Notes: a model not told the origin generated them from the sequence alone. A DNA stretch of 64,000 nucleotides from an uncultured Mogibacterium sp. (GCF_938041965.1 NZ_CALISE010000013.1:3060-67059); one strand, 5' to 3'. Numbered from the stretch's first letter, positions 7,756 to 16,167 are shown. A program made the numbers and translations.

Positions 7756-8325
7756 ATGTCACTAGCAAAAGACAATACAATGGTTAGTGTTGGAAAAGTG
7801 GGAGCTGCAGTTGGTCTAAAGGGTGAGACCAAGGTGCGTCTCTATGCGGAGGAGTCCGAAAATCTCTATGAAGGGGCGGTTCTGCTTGTAGATGGCAAGA
7901 AATACAGAGAGTTTGGAGGAGATAATGCAGTTTATGGAGTAGATGGGTCAATAGAGCTCGAGGTTAAGAGTATAAGGTACCAAAAGGGAAGGCCTGTAGT
8001 GAAGTTCTATAATGTTGTAGATAGGACTGCAGCTGAAAAGTTAACAGGTGCAGAACTTTACATACCAGAAAGTGAACTTGCAGAACTTGAGCCAGGACAC
8101 TACTATTACCGCGATTTAATCGGGCTACGTGCTCGCGATTCTGAGAGTGGAGAAATCATCGGAGATGTAAATGACATGATTGATAATCCATCTCAGACAT
8201 TACTAGAGGTGGTTCTAGCTGAGGATAGCAGAAAGGTGTTAATTCCGTATGTTGATGCTTTTATAAAGGAAGTTTCGCTGGAAGATGGCACTATTGATAT
8301 CACGCTGATTCCAGGGTTAATTTAA
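7756..8325 (+). CDS. rimM: ribosome maturation factor RimM
   Basis: 16S/30S processing factor (189 aa) that binds S19 during assembly. It has an N-terminal RimM barrel (VSVGKVGAAVGLKGETKVRLY) and a C-terminal PRC barrel (YYRDLIGLRARDSESGEIIG). AAGGAGGAG at 7744-7752 fixes ATG 7756; 30 further in-frame codons upstream run through the khpA terminator and are not coding. It lies 22 bases before trmD. Confidence 0.94.
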   Translation: MSLAKDNTMVSVGKVGAAVGLKGETKVRLYAEESENLYEGAVLLVDGKKYREFGGDNAVYGVDGSIELEVKSIRYQKGRPVVKFYNVVDRTAAEKLTGAELYIPESELAELEPGHYYYRDLIGLRARDSESGEIIGDVNDMIDNPSQTLLEVVLAEDSRKVLIPYVDAFIKEVSLEDGTIDITLIPGLI

Positions 8326-8347
8326 TAATAGATAGAGAATGCAGTAG

Positions 8348-9091
8348 ATGAAAATTAATATTATGACTCTCTTTCCAGAGATGTTTGAACCGATTAGGTC
8401 AAGCATGATAGGAAGGGCTATCGATAATGGAATTATCGAGTTAAATATTGTTAATATAAGGGATTATACTGAGGATAAGCACTGCCGCGTCGACGACACG
8501 CCTTTTGGAGGCGGCGCAGGCATGCTTATGCAGGTTCAACCTATCATTTCTTGTTATAGGAAGAATGAGTTCGCAGGCAGAACTATCTACATGTCGCCTC
8601 GCGGGCGCAAGCTCTCTCAGGAGACTGCTGAAGAGCTTGCTGGTGAGGGCGAGCTCACAATCCTCTGCGGGCACTATGAGGGTGTTGATGAGCGAGCCCT
8701 CACCGAGCTCTCCGCCGAGGAGATTTCGATTGGGGACTATGTGCTGACGGGTGGAGAGCTGCCCGCGATGGTGCTAGTCGATGCGGTTGCCAGATTTATT
8801 CCTGGCGTGCTGGCATCAGATGAGTCAGTGCTAGAGGAATCAATATATTCAGGACTCCTGGAATACCCTCAGTACACAAGACCTAGGACCATGGAAGAGG
8901 GTAAAGTTCCAGAGGCTCTACTTAGCGGTGACCACAAGAGAATAGAGCTCTGGAGATTTGAACAATCTATGAGGATAACAAAAGAAAGAAGACCGGATAT
9001 GTGGCAGGAATTCGTTGAGAAATTCAGAACTGATGAAAAGGCATACCCCAAGAAGGAACGTCTTCTAATTGAGTCAGTTATTGAGAATTAG
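8348..9091 (+). CDS. trmD: tRNA (guanine-N1)-methyltransferase TrmD
   Basis: SPOUT methyltransferase (247 aa) that makes m1G37 in tRNA and guards against +1 frameshifts. Diagnostic are MKINIMTLFPEMF, the trefoil-knot segments YMSPRGRKLSQ, LCGHYEGVDERA, and IGDYVLTGGELPAM, then LLEYPQYTRP. A GC-rich middle section (about 8485-8830) carries several inverted repeats inside the coding sequence (see findings). rplS, which normally follows trmD in Firmicutes, is absent. Confidence 0.97.
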   Translation: MKINIMTLFPEMFEPIRSSMIGRAIDNGIIELNIVNIRDYTEDKHCRVDDTPFGGGAGMLMQVQPIISCYRKNEFAGRTIYMSPRGRKLSQETAEELAGEGELTILCGHYEGVDERALTELSAEEISIGDYVLTGGELPAMVLVDAVARFIPGVLASDESVLEESIYSGLLEYPQYTRPRTMEEGKVPEALLSGDHKRIELWRFEQSMRITKERRPDMWQEFVEKFRTDEKAYPKKERLLIESVIEN

Positions 9092-9155
9092 GTGCTGATA
9101 AAGCATTGTTATAGTACAATCTTTCGTGTAAAATCATTCTGTAGAGGTGTGGATG

Positions 9156-10172
9156 ATGAAGAAAAAAAAGACTTTGTTCTGGGGAGCGATATATGTGATT
9201 GCATTGATTACCGTTTTGGTAATCGTATATGTGCTGCCTTCAGTTGCAGGTCTTTTTGATAGGTCTTATGTAGCAAAGTACGGAAACGTTGAAGTTAAAG
9301 ACGAGACAGAAGGCTACATAGTGAGAAATGAGACCGTTTACACAGCTGGAAAAGCAGGGAATGTTAAGCGTACAGTTACTGAAGGTGAGCTGGTAAAGGG
9401 AAACTCTAAAGTTGTAAAGATTTCTGGAGAAGGAGCTAGTAGTTCTAGCGATAAGTATGATTCTCTTCTGAAGAAGATTAAGAAGGAAGATGCTGTTATA
9501 AGCACTGATAACGGAAACACCGAACATCCAGGATATATCACTTATAAGCTAGATGGCCTTGAATACCTGAATTCGGATAATATATTTAATATGTCAGAGA
9601 ACCAATTTGAAAAACTAGGAAAGTCAAAAATTAGTGAGCTGTCTGACGGGAAAGTAGCTAAAGGTGAACCTGTTTTTAAGGTAATCGAAAATGGTAGCTG
9701 GTGGTATATTTTTTATGCGGATTCAGAGACGGCCAATCACTATGTTAAGGGGCAAAATGTCAAGATTTCCATTGCTAATAAGAATATGAATGCTGTTGTC
9801 GTTGGTCTCCACAAAGGAAAAGGGAAGAGTGCGCGTATAATTCTTAGATGTAGACAGTATTTTGACGGTTTCACTACAGGTAGATTTGAGAAAGCTAATG
9901 TTACGGCAGCAAGCTCAGATGGTGTAGTGATTTTGACTAAGAGCATTGTCAAGAAAGATGGCAGAAAAGGTGTTATCACCAAGGATAAAATCGGCAGGCT
10001 GAAGTTCAAGGCAATCAGCATAAAAGCTGATAATGGTGAAAAAGCTGCCGTGTATGAAGATATATTCATGGATAGCAAGGGTAATTATGTCAAGACGATT
10101 AGCACTTATGATGAAGTTGTTAAATCGCCTAGCAGACGCGATATAAAAAATGCAAAGGATGTTAGCAAATAA
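9156..10172 (+). CDS. HlyD-like membrane-anchored protein of the sepF locus
   Basis: About 338 aa with one N-terminal membrane helix (residues about 5-27), the rest outside the cell. The early part (EGYIVRNETVYTAGKAGNVKR, then a charged VKGNSKVVKI segment) resembles the barrel/lipoyl part of HlyD-type adaptors, and proteins of this shape are often found next to yggS-sepF in Clostridia. A role in envelope or division is inference from context. GTG 9147 and ATG 9153 are alternative starts; AGAGGTG at 9143-9149 is best spaced for ATG 9156. Its stop overlaps the yggS start by one base, so the two are translationally coupled. Confidence 0.65.
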   Translation: MKKKKTLFWGAIYVIALITVLVIVYVLPSVAGLFDRSYVAKYGNVEVKDETEGYIVRNETVYTAGKAGNVKRTVTEGELVKGNSKVVKISGEGASSSSDKYDSLLKKIKKEDAVISTDNGNTEHPGYITYKLDGLEYLNSDNIFNMSENQFEKLGKSKISELSDGKVAKGEPVFKVIENGSWWYIFYADSETANHYVKGQNVKISIANKNMNAVVVGLHKGKGKSARIILRCRQYFDGFTTGRFEKANVTAASSDGVVILTKSIVKKDGRKGVITKDKIGRLKFKAISIKADNGEKAAVYEDIFMDSKGNYVKTISTYDEVVKSPSRRDIKNAKDVSK

Positions 10173-10870
10173 TGAGTATTCGGGACAATTACTTAGAAAT
10201 ATTGAAACGCAAGGATGCGGCTGCAAAGCGCTCGGGGCGTAATCCGAAGGATGTAATGCTCATGGCTGTAACGAAGAAACATGAGCCAGATGAACTCAAG
10301 GAAGCAATCGATGCTGGGGCTACTGACTTTGGTGAGAACAAGGTTCAGGAATTACTGAGCAAATATGATGAAGTCCATCCGGAGAGGTGGCATCTCATTG
10401 GTCATCTACAGACTAATAAGGTTAGACAGATAATCGACAAGGTTACCATGATTCATTCGGTCGACTCGCTAAAGCTTGCAAGAGAAATCAACAAGAGGGC
10501 AGCGGCAGCTGATGTCGTAATGGATGTTCTGATTGAGATTAATCTTGCTGAAGAGGAGTCTAAAACAGGAATCTCCAAAGGAGAAGTTCAGGAGCTCATA
10601 GAGAGTATTGTGTCTGAATGCGAGTCTGTGCGAGTTCGCGGTATTATGTGCATTCCGCCTAGGGCAGATGACCCAGAGGATTCTCGTAAATACTTTAGGG
10701 AGGCGAAAGTGATTTTTGAGGAACTCAAGGAATTAGAGTTTCCGAAGGACCGAGCAGATATCGACACACTATCGATGGGAATGTCTGCAGACTTTGAAAT
10801 CGCAATTGAGGAAGGTTCTACTATTGTAAGAGTAGGAAGTTCAATTTTTGGACAGCGCGATTACCGTTAA
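10172..10870 (+). CDS. yggS: YggS-family PLP homeostasis protein
   Basis: Pyridoxal phosphate-binding protein (232 aa) of the YggS/PROSC/YlmE family. It is a TIM-barrel without known catalytic turnover and buffers PLP and amino-acid pools. The PLP lysine is in LMAVTKKHEPDEL, followed by FGENKVQEL, WHLIGHLQTNK and the phosphate-binding end LSMGMSADFEIAIEEGSTIVRVGSSIFG. It is the usual first gene of the ylmE-sepF-yggT group. Confidence 0.95.
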   Translation: MSIRDNYLEILKRKDAAAKRSGRNPKDVMLMAVTKKHEPDELKEAIDAGATDFGENKVQELLSKYDEVHPERWHLIGHLQTNKVRQIIDKVTMIHSVDSLKLAREINKRAAAADVVMDVLIEINLAEEESKTGISKGEVQELIESIVSECESVRVRGIMCIPPRADDPEDSRKYFREAKVIFEELKELEFPKDRADIDTLSMGMSADFEIAIEEGSTIVRVGSSIFGQRDYR

Positions 10871-10893
10871 TGTGGTAAAATAAGATGATATAG

Positions 10894-10945
10894 GTGAGAA
10901 AATCTCACGTAGTTTTCATTGAACTATGAAAATTAAGCATATAAT
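10894..10945 (+). promoter_or_regulatory. two hairpins and candidate promoter before sepF
   Basis: GTGAGA-AAA-TCTCAC (10894-10908) is followed by a near-perfect 10-bp stem, TAGTTTTCAT (10910-10919) with ATGAAAATTA (10926-10935). TTGAAC (10919-10924) and TATAAT (10940-10945) are only 15 nt apart, short for sigma-A. Together they suggest a control point between yggS and sepF. Confidence 0.4.
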
Positions 10946-10984
10946 AGTATGGATATTAAATTGACGTAAATGGAGGAAAGAGTC

Positions 10985-11521
10985 ATGGGTTTTAAGGATG
11001 CTCTTAAAGCGGCAATCGGTATGGAGTCAGAGGACGAAATCGAAGTTTCAGAAGATGAAATCGCTGAAGAAATGGACAAGATGAGAGGTGACGAGAAGCC
11101 AGTCGCTCCAATGAGCCAATCTCGTCCGGAGACCGGTATTCACAAGTCAGATGCGGCTTATGATAAGATTGAGCCACTAATTTCAAAGGGACCACAGAAT
11201 AAAGCTTATTCGATGAATGGTTCTGGTCCCTTCAAGATGCTCGTAATTGAGCCTAAGAATTTTGACGAGTGTACCAAGCTCGTGGATAATCTTAAGTCGA
11301 GAAAGCCTGTGATTATTAACCTAGAACATGTTGAGACTGAACTGGCTCGCAAGATGTTCGATTTCCTTAGTGGCGCAACATATGCACTTAATGGAAATGT
11401 TCAGAGAGTGACATCTAACATATTTATATTTGCACCTGCTAATGTTGATATAGCAGCTAAGGTTAATCGCGAAAGCGCTGAAGGCGGACAGCTTGGTGAG
11501 AAAAGCAGCCCTTGGAGGTAG
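10985..11521 (+). CDS. sepF: cell division protein SepF
   Basis: FtsZ-binding membrane tether (178 aa). The N-terminal helix MGFKDALKAAIGM is amphipathic and typical of SepF membrane anchors. An acidic linker follows, then the DUF552 core (EPKNFDECTKLVDNLKSRKP, then VIINLEHVETELARKMFDFLSGATYALNG in two steps). The frame is open five codons upstream, but GGAGGAAAG lies before ATG 10985. The stop is three bases before the yggT start. Confidence 0.95.
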   Translation: MGFKDALKAAIGMESEDEIEVSEDEIAEEMDKMRGDEKPVAPMSQSRPETGIHKSDAAYDKIEPLISKGPQNKAYSMNGSGPFKMLVIEPKNFDECTKLVDNLKSRKPVIINLEHVETELARKMFDFLSGATYALNGNVQRVTSNIFIFAPANVDIAAKVNRESAEGGQLGEKSSPWR

Positions 11522-11524
11522 TTG

Positions 11525-11809
11525 ATGGATTTAGTTCTGATAAGGGCCATCACGTGGTTTTGCTCAATACTACAGATGATGCTTGTAGTGACGGCGGTTT
11601 TAAGCTGGTTTGCAGGAACTAGTGAGTTCATGAGAGGCTTATATCAGATGGGAACCCAGCTTACAAGTCCGCTTGTCGATCCGATAAGAAAAATCTTATA
11701 TAAGAATGGCCACGTGCAGATGGGACTAGACTGGGCACCGATGATTGCATTTTTGCTAATCAGAGTTTTCCAGGTGCTGGCTACAAGGCTGATAACGAAT
11801 GTTTTTTAG
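11525..11809 (+). CDS. yggT: YggT-family membrane protein
   Basis: Small membrane protein (94 aa) with two hydrophobic segments and the family's conserved middle TSPLVDPIRKIL. YggT proteins sit in division loci and may help membrane or FtsZ organisation; no activity is known. GGAGG at 11514-11518 points to ATG 11525 rather than the TTG one codon earlier. The neighbouring ylmH RNA-binding gene usual in this cluster is missing. Confidence 0.88.
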   Translation: MDLVLIRAITWFCSILQMMLVVTAVLSWFAGTSEFMRGLYQMGTQLTSPLVDPIRKILYKNGHVQMGLDWAPMIAFLLIRVFQVLATRLITNVF

Positions 11810-11866
11810 GCGAAAGCCATAATCATATTTGATTAAGAGAGAAATAGAAGGGAAGGTACCGATACT

Positions 11867-12538
11867 ATGATAATGCCAATAGATATCGATAAGAAAGATT
11901 TTACTCGTGACAAAAAAGGATATAACTCAAGAGAGGTTGACGAATTTTTAGATCTTATCATTGTCGACTACGAGAAGGTTCTTAACGACAATAGAAATAT
12001 GGCTCATAAGATTAAGTTTCTCGAGAAACAGCTTGAGGAGTCGCAGAAGTCTGACACAGCAATGCTCGATACTCTCGAGACAGCTAAGAGACTTATGGCT
12101 GATATCTCCGCAAGTGCTGAGAGAAGAGCCGAGCTTATGATGAGAGATGCCGAGCTAGAGGCTGAGAGCATGCTTTTAGAAGCAAAGACTACTGTTAAGA
12201 AGCTCAACGACGAGCACCTCGTACTCAAGCAGAAGGTCGAGAGACTTAGAGGAAATTACAGAGCTATGCTTAAGTTAGAGATGGAGAAGCTTGATAACGA
12301 CGAGTATGGTCTTCTTCCTGACCTAGATAGAAGCGACATTCCTGATATTGATAAGGAGCTCAAGACTCCATTTGGTGGAGACGAGGCTGCAGTTACTCAG
12401 GATACTCTCGTTATCAAGAAGAAAGAGGAGAAGACTGAGGAGAAGACTGAAAAGGCTACAGTTTCAGATCTCAGTGAGAGCCTCAAGAACCTCGCTAAAG
12501 AGCAGGGTTCAATCGACGACACTATTATCCTTAAGTAG
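11867..12538 (+). CDS. divIVA: DivIVA domain protein
   Basis: Coiled-coil cell-pole and septum marker (223 aa). The N-terminal membrane-curvature binding region reads DIDKKDFTRDKKGYNSREVDEFLD, the family hallmark. A long coiled coil follows (residues about 28-130), then an acidic/lysine-rich C-terminus with EEKTEEKTEKA. In its location after yggT it should recruit division or wall-growth partners. Confidence 0.93.
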   Translation: MIMPIDIDKKDFTRDKKGYNSREVDEFLDLIIVDYEKVLNDNRNMAHKIKFLEKQLEESQKSDTAMLDTLETAKRLMADISASAERRAELMMRDAELEAESMLLEAKTTVKKLNDEHLVLKQKVERLRGNYRAMLKLEMEKLDNDEYGLLPDLDRSDIPDIDKELKTPFGGDEAAVTQDTLVIKKKEEKTEEKTEKATVSDLSESLKNLAKEQGSIDDTIILK

Positions 12539-12552
12539 AATAGAGAAGATTC

Positions 12553-12999
12553 ATGATGCTGGTAATTATAGCGAGTGGGCTGCTGATTATAGATCAGATT
12601 ACTAAATTCGCTGTGAGAAGCCGCATGGAGATTGGAGAAACGCTCCCCGTTTTCCGTGGCGTATTAGACTTTACATACGTCCAGAATCGGGGAGCTGCTT
12701 TTAGCTTATTCCAGAACTCGCAGCTCATCACAGTAATTTTGCCTGTAATAACAATGGTAGCAGGGGTGATATTCTTATTGCACCTCAGAAAGAAAAAAGA
12801 GAAGCTCGCAGAGCTTGGTGTGCTTCTGATAATCTCTGGAGGTATTGGGAACCTCATTGATAGAACCGTCATGGGTTTTGTGACGGATATGATTTCAGTG
12901 GGAAGCTTCCCCGTGTTTAATGTTGCTGATATCTGCGTGACGGTTGGATGTGCAGTTTTGATACTGTGGGTAATAATTGGAGACAGAAAAGATGCTTAA
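12553..12999 (+). CDS. lspA: lipoprotein signal peptidase LspA
   Basis: Membrane aspartyl protease (148 aa, four helices) that removes signal peptides from lipidated prolipoproteins. The catalytic aspartates are in GGIGNLIDR and FNVADICVTVG; VQNRGAAFSLF is also conserved. Several lipoprotein substrates are encoded in this window. The last 8 bases overlap the rluD start. Confidence 0.96.
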   Translation: MMLVIIASGLLIIDQITKFAVRSRMEIGETLPVFRGVLDFTYVQNRGAAFSLFQNSQLITVILPVITMVAGVIFLLHLRKKKEKLAELGVLLIISGGIGNLIDRTVMGFVTDMISVGSFPVFNVADICVTVGCAVLILWVIIGDRKDA

Positions 13000-14119
13000 G
13001 CCAAGACAGGATACACCAGAAAATATGCTGCGTGCTAGAGAAGATAAGCTAGAAAAACTTATATATAATGAGGATAAAGCCGAAGCTTTTACTCAAGCTG
13101 AGATGGATTATACCGAAGATGGTGATATCGAAAGCGATGACGATATTGGTGAAGGTTTCGGAGCACAAGCTGGTGAAATTCCAGAGGTGCGAACTGCAGA
13201 GGTCAAGACTCTTACCCCTTCAGAAGCCGAAAATGGTAAGAGACTTGATGCTTATATAGGCGAAGTGACCGACCTCTCGAGGAGCTATGCTCAGAACCTC
13301 ATCGAGGACGGTCTGGTCAGCGTCTCTGGCAAGAAAGTAGCCAAGAAGTACAAAATCAAGGCGGGCGAAACCATCATGATATCCATTCCAGAGGCGAAGC
13401 CAATTGACGCTGCCCCTGAAGATATTCCAATAGATATAGTATATGAAGATGAGGATGTAATAGTGGTTGAAAAGCCGCGCGGCATGGTTGTGCATCCGGC
13501 TATCGGAAATCCTAGTGGCACGCTCGTCAATGCTATAATGTATCACTGTGGAGATTCACTCTCGTCCATTAATGGAGCAATAAGACCAGGAATCGTCCAC
13601 AGAATAGATAAGGATACGAGCGGACTTCTGATGATAGCCAAGAATGACAGTGCTCACGAGTCGCTCGCCGCGCAGCTCAAGGTGCATTCAGTCACTAGAG
13701 AATACATAGCGCTAGTCTTTGATAATATCAAGAAGGATAAGCTGACCATAGATGCGCCTATCGGTCGTGATGACATCAACAGACTCAGAAAGGCTGTAAA
13801 CGGAATAGGATCAAGGGATGCGGTCACGCACATTAGAGTCCTGAAGCGTTACGGTAAATACACTCTTGTAGCTGCACGGCTTGAGACAGGGCGCACACAC
13901 CAGATTAGAGTTCATATGGCTTCTATCAAGCACCCACTTGTTGGGGATCCACTATATGGACCAAAGAAACAGCCGTTTGGTCTGACTGGACAGCTTCTTC
14001 ACGCTAGACTGCTTGGGTTCATACACCCTAGGACTGGAGAGTATATGGAGTTTTCTAGTGAGATACCTGAGTATTTTCAAGAAGTGCTTGATAAACTAGA
14101 TGAAACGGAGAACAAATGA
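12992..14119 (+). CDS. rluD: RluD-type 23S rRNA pseudouridine synthase
   Basis: RluA/RluD-family enzyme (375 aa) converting uridines of 23S rRNA to pseudouridine. After an unusual acidic N-terminal extension of about 70 residues comes an S4 RNA-binding domain (KRLDAYIGEVTDLSRSYAQN), then the catalytic domain with the aspartate in VHRIDKDTSGLL and the motif LETGRTHQIRVHMA. GGAGA before ATG 12992 supports this start; a TTG five codons earlier is possible. The family is clear, but whether it is RluD in target specificity is inferred from its position after lspA. Confidence 0.9.
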   Translation: MLKPRQDTPENMLRAREDKLEKLIYNEDKAEAFTQAEMDYTEDGDIESDDDIGEGFGAQAGEIPEVRTAEVKTLTPSEAENGKRLDAYIGEVTDLSRSYAQNLIEDGLVSVSGKKVAKKYKIKAGETIMISIPEAKPIDAAPEDIPIDIVYEDEDVIVVEKPRGMVVHPAIGNPSGTLVNAIMYHCGDSLSSINGAIRPGIVHRIDKDTSGLLMIAKNDSAHESLAAQLKVHSVTREYIALVFDNIKKDKLTIDAPIGRDDINRLRKAVNGIGSRDAVTHIRVLKRYGKYTLVAARLETGRTHQIRVHMASIKHPLVGDPLYGPKKQPFGLTGQLLHARLLGFIHPRTGEYMEFSSEIPEYFQEVLDKLDETENK

Positions 14120-14823
14120 GCAATAACGAGAAAATCAAGATAAAGCCAGGAACCCTGCTTTATCCATTACCAGCTGTTATGGTGACTGCTGGCAAAGCAG
14201 ATAAGAATAATATCATCACAATTGCTTGGACTGGAATTATCAATTCTGACCCTGCGATTCTGTATATTTCTGTAAGAAAATCAAGGTACAGTCATGCGAT
14301 GATTTCAGAGAATGGAGAGTTCGTAATAAACCTTACCACTGAGAAGCTCGCAAGAGCAACTGATTTTGCTGGGGTGAGATCTGGACGTAATATCGACAAG
14401 GCAGGCGAACTCGGTCTAACATTGATCCCTGGAGTGACCAATGATACTCCGATGATCGCAGAATCACCAATCAACCTTGAGTGCAAGGTTCTGGAAGTTA
14501 GAGAGTACCCCACTCATGATATGTTCATAGCTGAAATCGTGGACGCGCATATAAGTGCTGAATTTGTGGATGAGAACGGTAGCTATGACTTCGGACGCAT
14601 GAATCTTATCGCCTTCAACCATGGCAGCTACTATGGTCTTGATGATGAGGATATGGGTAGATTTGGCTTTTCTGTCATGAAGGAGAAGACGAAGCGTCGC
14701 AAGGAGAAGGAAGCAAGAGGCGCCAAAAGGCAGCAATCAAGAGGCCGTAGGGGTTCCATCAAGAAACGTAATGATGGTATCAAAGCTACGAGTAATATAA
14801 ATAAAAGAAAAAACTATAAGTGA
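14116..14823 (+). CDS. flavin reductase-domain protein with basic C-terminal tail
   Basis: Flavoredoxin-like FMN-binding protein (235 aa). The split-barrel flavin reductase domain covers residues about 8-185, with TIAWTGIINSDPAILYISVR and FVINLTTEKLARATDFAG, both typical for this group. The last 48 or so residues are almost all Lys, Arg, Gly, Ser and Asn (KRRKEKEARGAKRQQSRGRR and more), which is not part of the family and looks like a nucleic-acid-binding tail. ATGA overlap with rluD implies coupled translation. The redox partner is unknown. Confidence 0.82.
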   Translation: MSNNEKIKIKPGTLLYPLPAVMVTAGKADKNNIITIAWTGIINSDPAILYISVRKSRYSHAMISENGEFVINLTTEKLARATDFAGVRSGRNIDKAGELGLTLIPGVTNDTPMIAESPINLECKVLEVREYPTHDMFIAEIVDAHISAEFVDENGSYDFGRMNLIAFNHGSYYGLDDEDMGRFGFSVMKEKTKRRKEKEARGAKRQQSRGRRGSIKKRNDGIKATSNINKRKNYK

Positions 14824-14847
14824 TTAAGCATGGCAGATTAATCACTT
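14818..14847 (+). terminator. hairpin at the end of the lspA-rluD operon
   Basis: AAGTGATTAA (14818-14827) / TTAATCACTT (14838-14847), a perfect 10-bp stem overlapping the flavin reductase stop codon. The T run after it is short, so the terminator call is moderate. Confidence 0.5.
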
Positions 14848-14855
14848 TACAGCTA

Positions 14856-14884
14856 TTGCTAAACAGAACACCTTATGATATGAT
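14856..14884 (+). promoter_or_regulatory. sigma-A type promoter of dps
   Basis: TTGCTA (14856-14861), 17-nt spacer, TATGAT (14879-14884). The start of transcription would be near 14891, six bases before the operator palindrome at 14897. Confidence 0.65.
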
Positions 14885-14896
14885 GACATCGAAGAA

Positions 14897-14916
14897 TAGT
14901 TAGATAGAACTAACTA
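14897..14916. promoter_or_regulatory. GTTAG-N6-CTAAC operator upstream of dps
   Basis: TAGTTAG-ATAGAA-CTAACTA, a perfect 7-bp inverted repeat just downstream of the predicted dps transcription start, where a bound repressor would block. The same GTTAG-N6-CTAAC pattern occurs twice upstream of the ECF/ABC operon at 44.5 kb. The arms resemble DtxR-family boxes; the regulator is inferred. Confidence 0.65.
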
Positions 14917-14945
14917 AAAGGGTTTAAATATAAAGGGGGTTCAAA

Positions 14946-15377
14946 ATGTTAGAAAGAGATTTTAATAATTACATTGCTAATCTAGGTGTTATGATATTTA
15001 AACTTCATAACATTCATTGGAATGTGGAAGGACCACAGTTTGTAGCAGTGCATGAGTTCACTGAAAGCCTCTATGATGAGATATTTGAATACTACGATGC
15101 CGTTGCTGAGCATCTAAAAATTTACTCGGCATCTCCAGATGTAAAGATGTCTGATTACCTTAAAAATGCCTCGATTAAGGAAATTGATGCCAAGAAATTT
15201 GAAATAAAGGAAGCTCTCGGAATCGTAAAGGAAGACCTTGAAGAACTTCGTAAGCAGGCAACAGAACTTCGAAATGCTTGCGACAATGAAGGCTGGTTCT
15301 CTGGGGTAACCATGTTCGAAGACCATGTGAATTATTACAATAAGCAGATTTGGTTTATAAGAGCACTCCTAGGTTAA
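14946..15377 (+). CDS. dps: Dps/ferritin-like DNA-protection and iron-storage protein
   Basis: Four-helix ferritin-like protein (143 aa) that forms dodecamers, oxidises Fe(II) with peroxide and stores iron. The Dps ferroxidase residues are present: histidines in LHNIHWNV and VHEF, and the D and E of YYDAVAEHL. The gene stands alone between its own promoter and a strong terminator. The operator at 14897-14916 suggests metal-dependent control. Confidence 0.93.
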   Translation: MLERDFNNYIANLGVMIFKLHNIHWNVEGPQFVAVHEFTESLYDEIFEYYDAVAEHLKIYSASPDVKMSDYLKNASIKEIDAKKFEIKEALGIVKEDLEELRKQATELRNACDNEGWFSGVTMFEDHVNYYNKQIWFIRALLG

Positions 15378-15419
15378 AAATCTTATAAGAGAAATTCCGC
15401 CATTCAATTGATCTTTCCA

Positions 15420-15447
15420 AATGCCGCGATAATTAGCGGCATTTTTT
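15420..15447 (+). terminator. rho-independent terminator of dps
   Basis: AATGCCGC (15420-15427) / GCGGCATT (15436-15443), followed by a run of T. Confidence 0.88.
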
Positions 15448-15632
15448 CATGCTTTTAAAACCCGAAGAGAAAGAGATAAATCCAAGAAAGTATTTAATTC
15501 AAAATCTCAGTCCAGTGAAAAATATAAAATAAAACCAATTAAAGCTTAAAGACATTTAAAAAAGATTTTAATATTCTATTTTTTTGATAAAATAGAAAAG
15601 TAGTTTTTTAACAGTAATTATAGGAGGCGACT

Positions 15633-16121
15633 ATGTTAATTATTGGAGTATTTATAGGTCTATGGGTGGTGTTATTTGCTGCATTTATGGCTTTTTACAG
15701 CAAGAAAAAGAAGAGTAATGCAAGTTTTGTAAACGAGAACAGCAATAAGGCTATAGTTCATCTGCATTGCAAGAAGATTAAGATTAATGGACAGGATATT
15801 TCCACTTACAATCCTATAACAGGAGACTATCTTGAAAAAGTTGTTGCACTTGAGCCAGGAAGGTATACAATCTCCGGTATATATCAGACTACTGATAATA
15901 GATTAAACAAAACTATAAATGTTAAGTCGGATGATGTTGAGTTTGAACTTGATTTAGAGGGAGGCTGCACTTACTCGGCAGCTATGTATATGTATTCTCC
16001 TGAAGAGAGGGAGCAGTACTATAACGGCGATACAGATGAAGCTGTTGCAAGTGTTCCTCTAAGCATTGTTGAAGGAAGCGACTTCATAAAGGCATATGTT
16101 ATCTGCTACAAAGAAAAATAA
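15633..16121 (+). CDS. membrane-anchored protein of unknown function
   Basis: I do not recognise a family. The protein has 162 aa, one N-terminal membrane helix (residues about 2-24) followed by lysines (KKKKS), so the rest is probably cytoplasmic by the positive-inside rule. The soluble part alternates beta-type segments (AIVHLHCKKIKINGQ, VVALEPGRYTISGIY), suggesting a small beta-sandwich. AGGAGGCG precedes ATG 15633. It is a single gene with its own terminator; upstream, 15448-15632 is AT-rich with only weak promoter-like boxes. Confidence 0.7.
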   Translation: MLIIGVFIGLWVVLFAAFMAFYSKKKKSNASFVNENSNKAIVHLHCKKIKINGQDISTYNPITGDYLEKVVALEPGRYTISGIYQTTDNRLNKTINVKSDDVEFELDLEGGCTYSAAMYMYSPEEREQYYNGDTDEAVASVPLSIVEGSDFIKAYVICYKEK

Positions 16122-16126
16122 TAAAC

Positions 16127-16167
16127 AAAAGGGAGCTATCACTGTGATCAAGTGCTTAGCTCCTTTT
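16127..16167 (+). terminator. rho-independent terminator
   Basis: AAAAGGGAGCTA (16127-16138) pairs with TAGCTCCTTTTT (16156-16167), one G-U pair, with a further small stem inside (CACT/AGTG) and a T run. It serves the gene at 15633 and perhaps, on the other strand, rqcH. Confidence 0.8.

Noticed and set aside
10961..10966. TTGACG before sepF as a -35 box
   Set aside because: No -10 fits downstream before the start codon.
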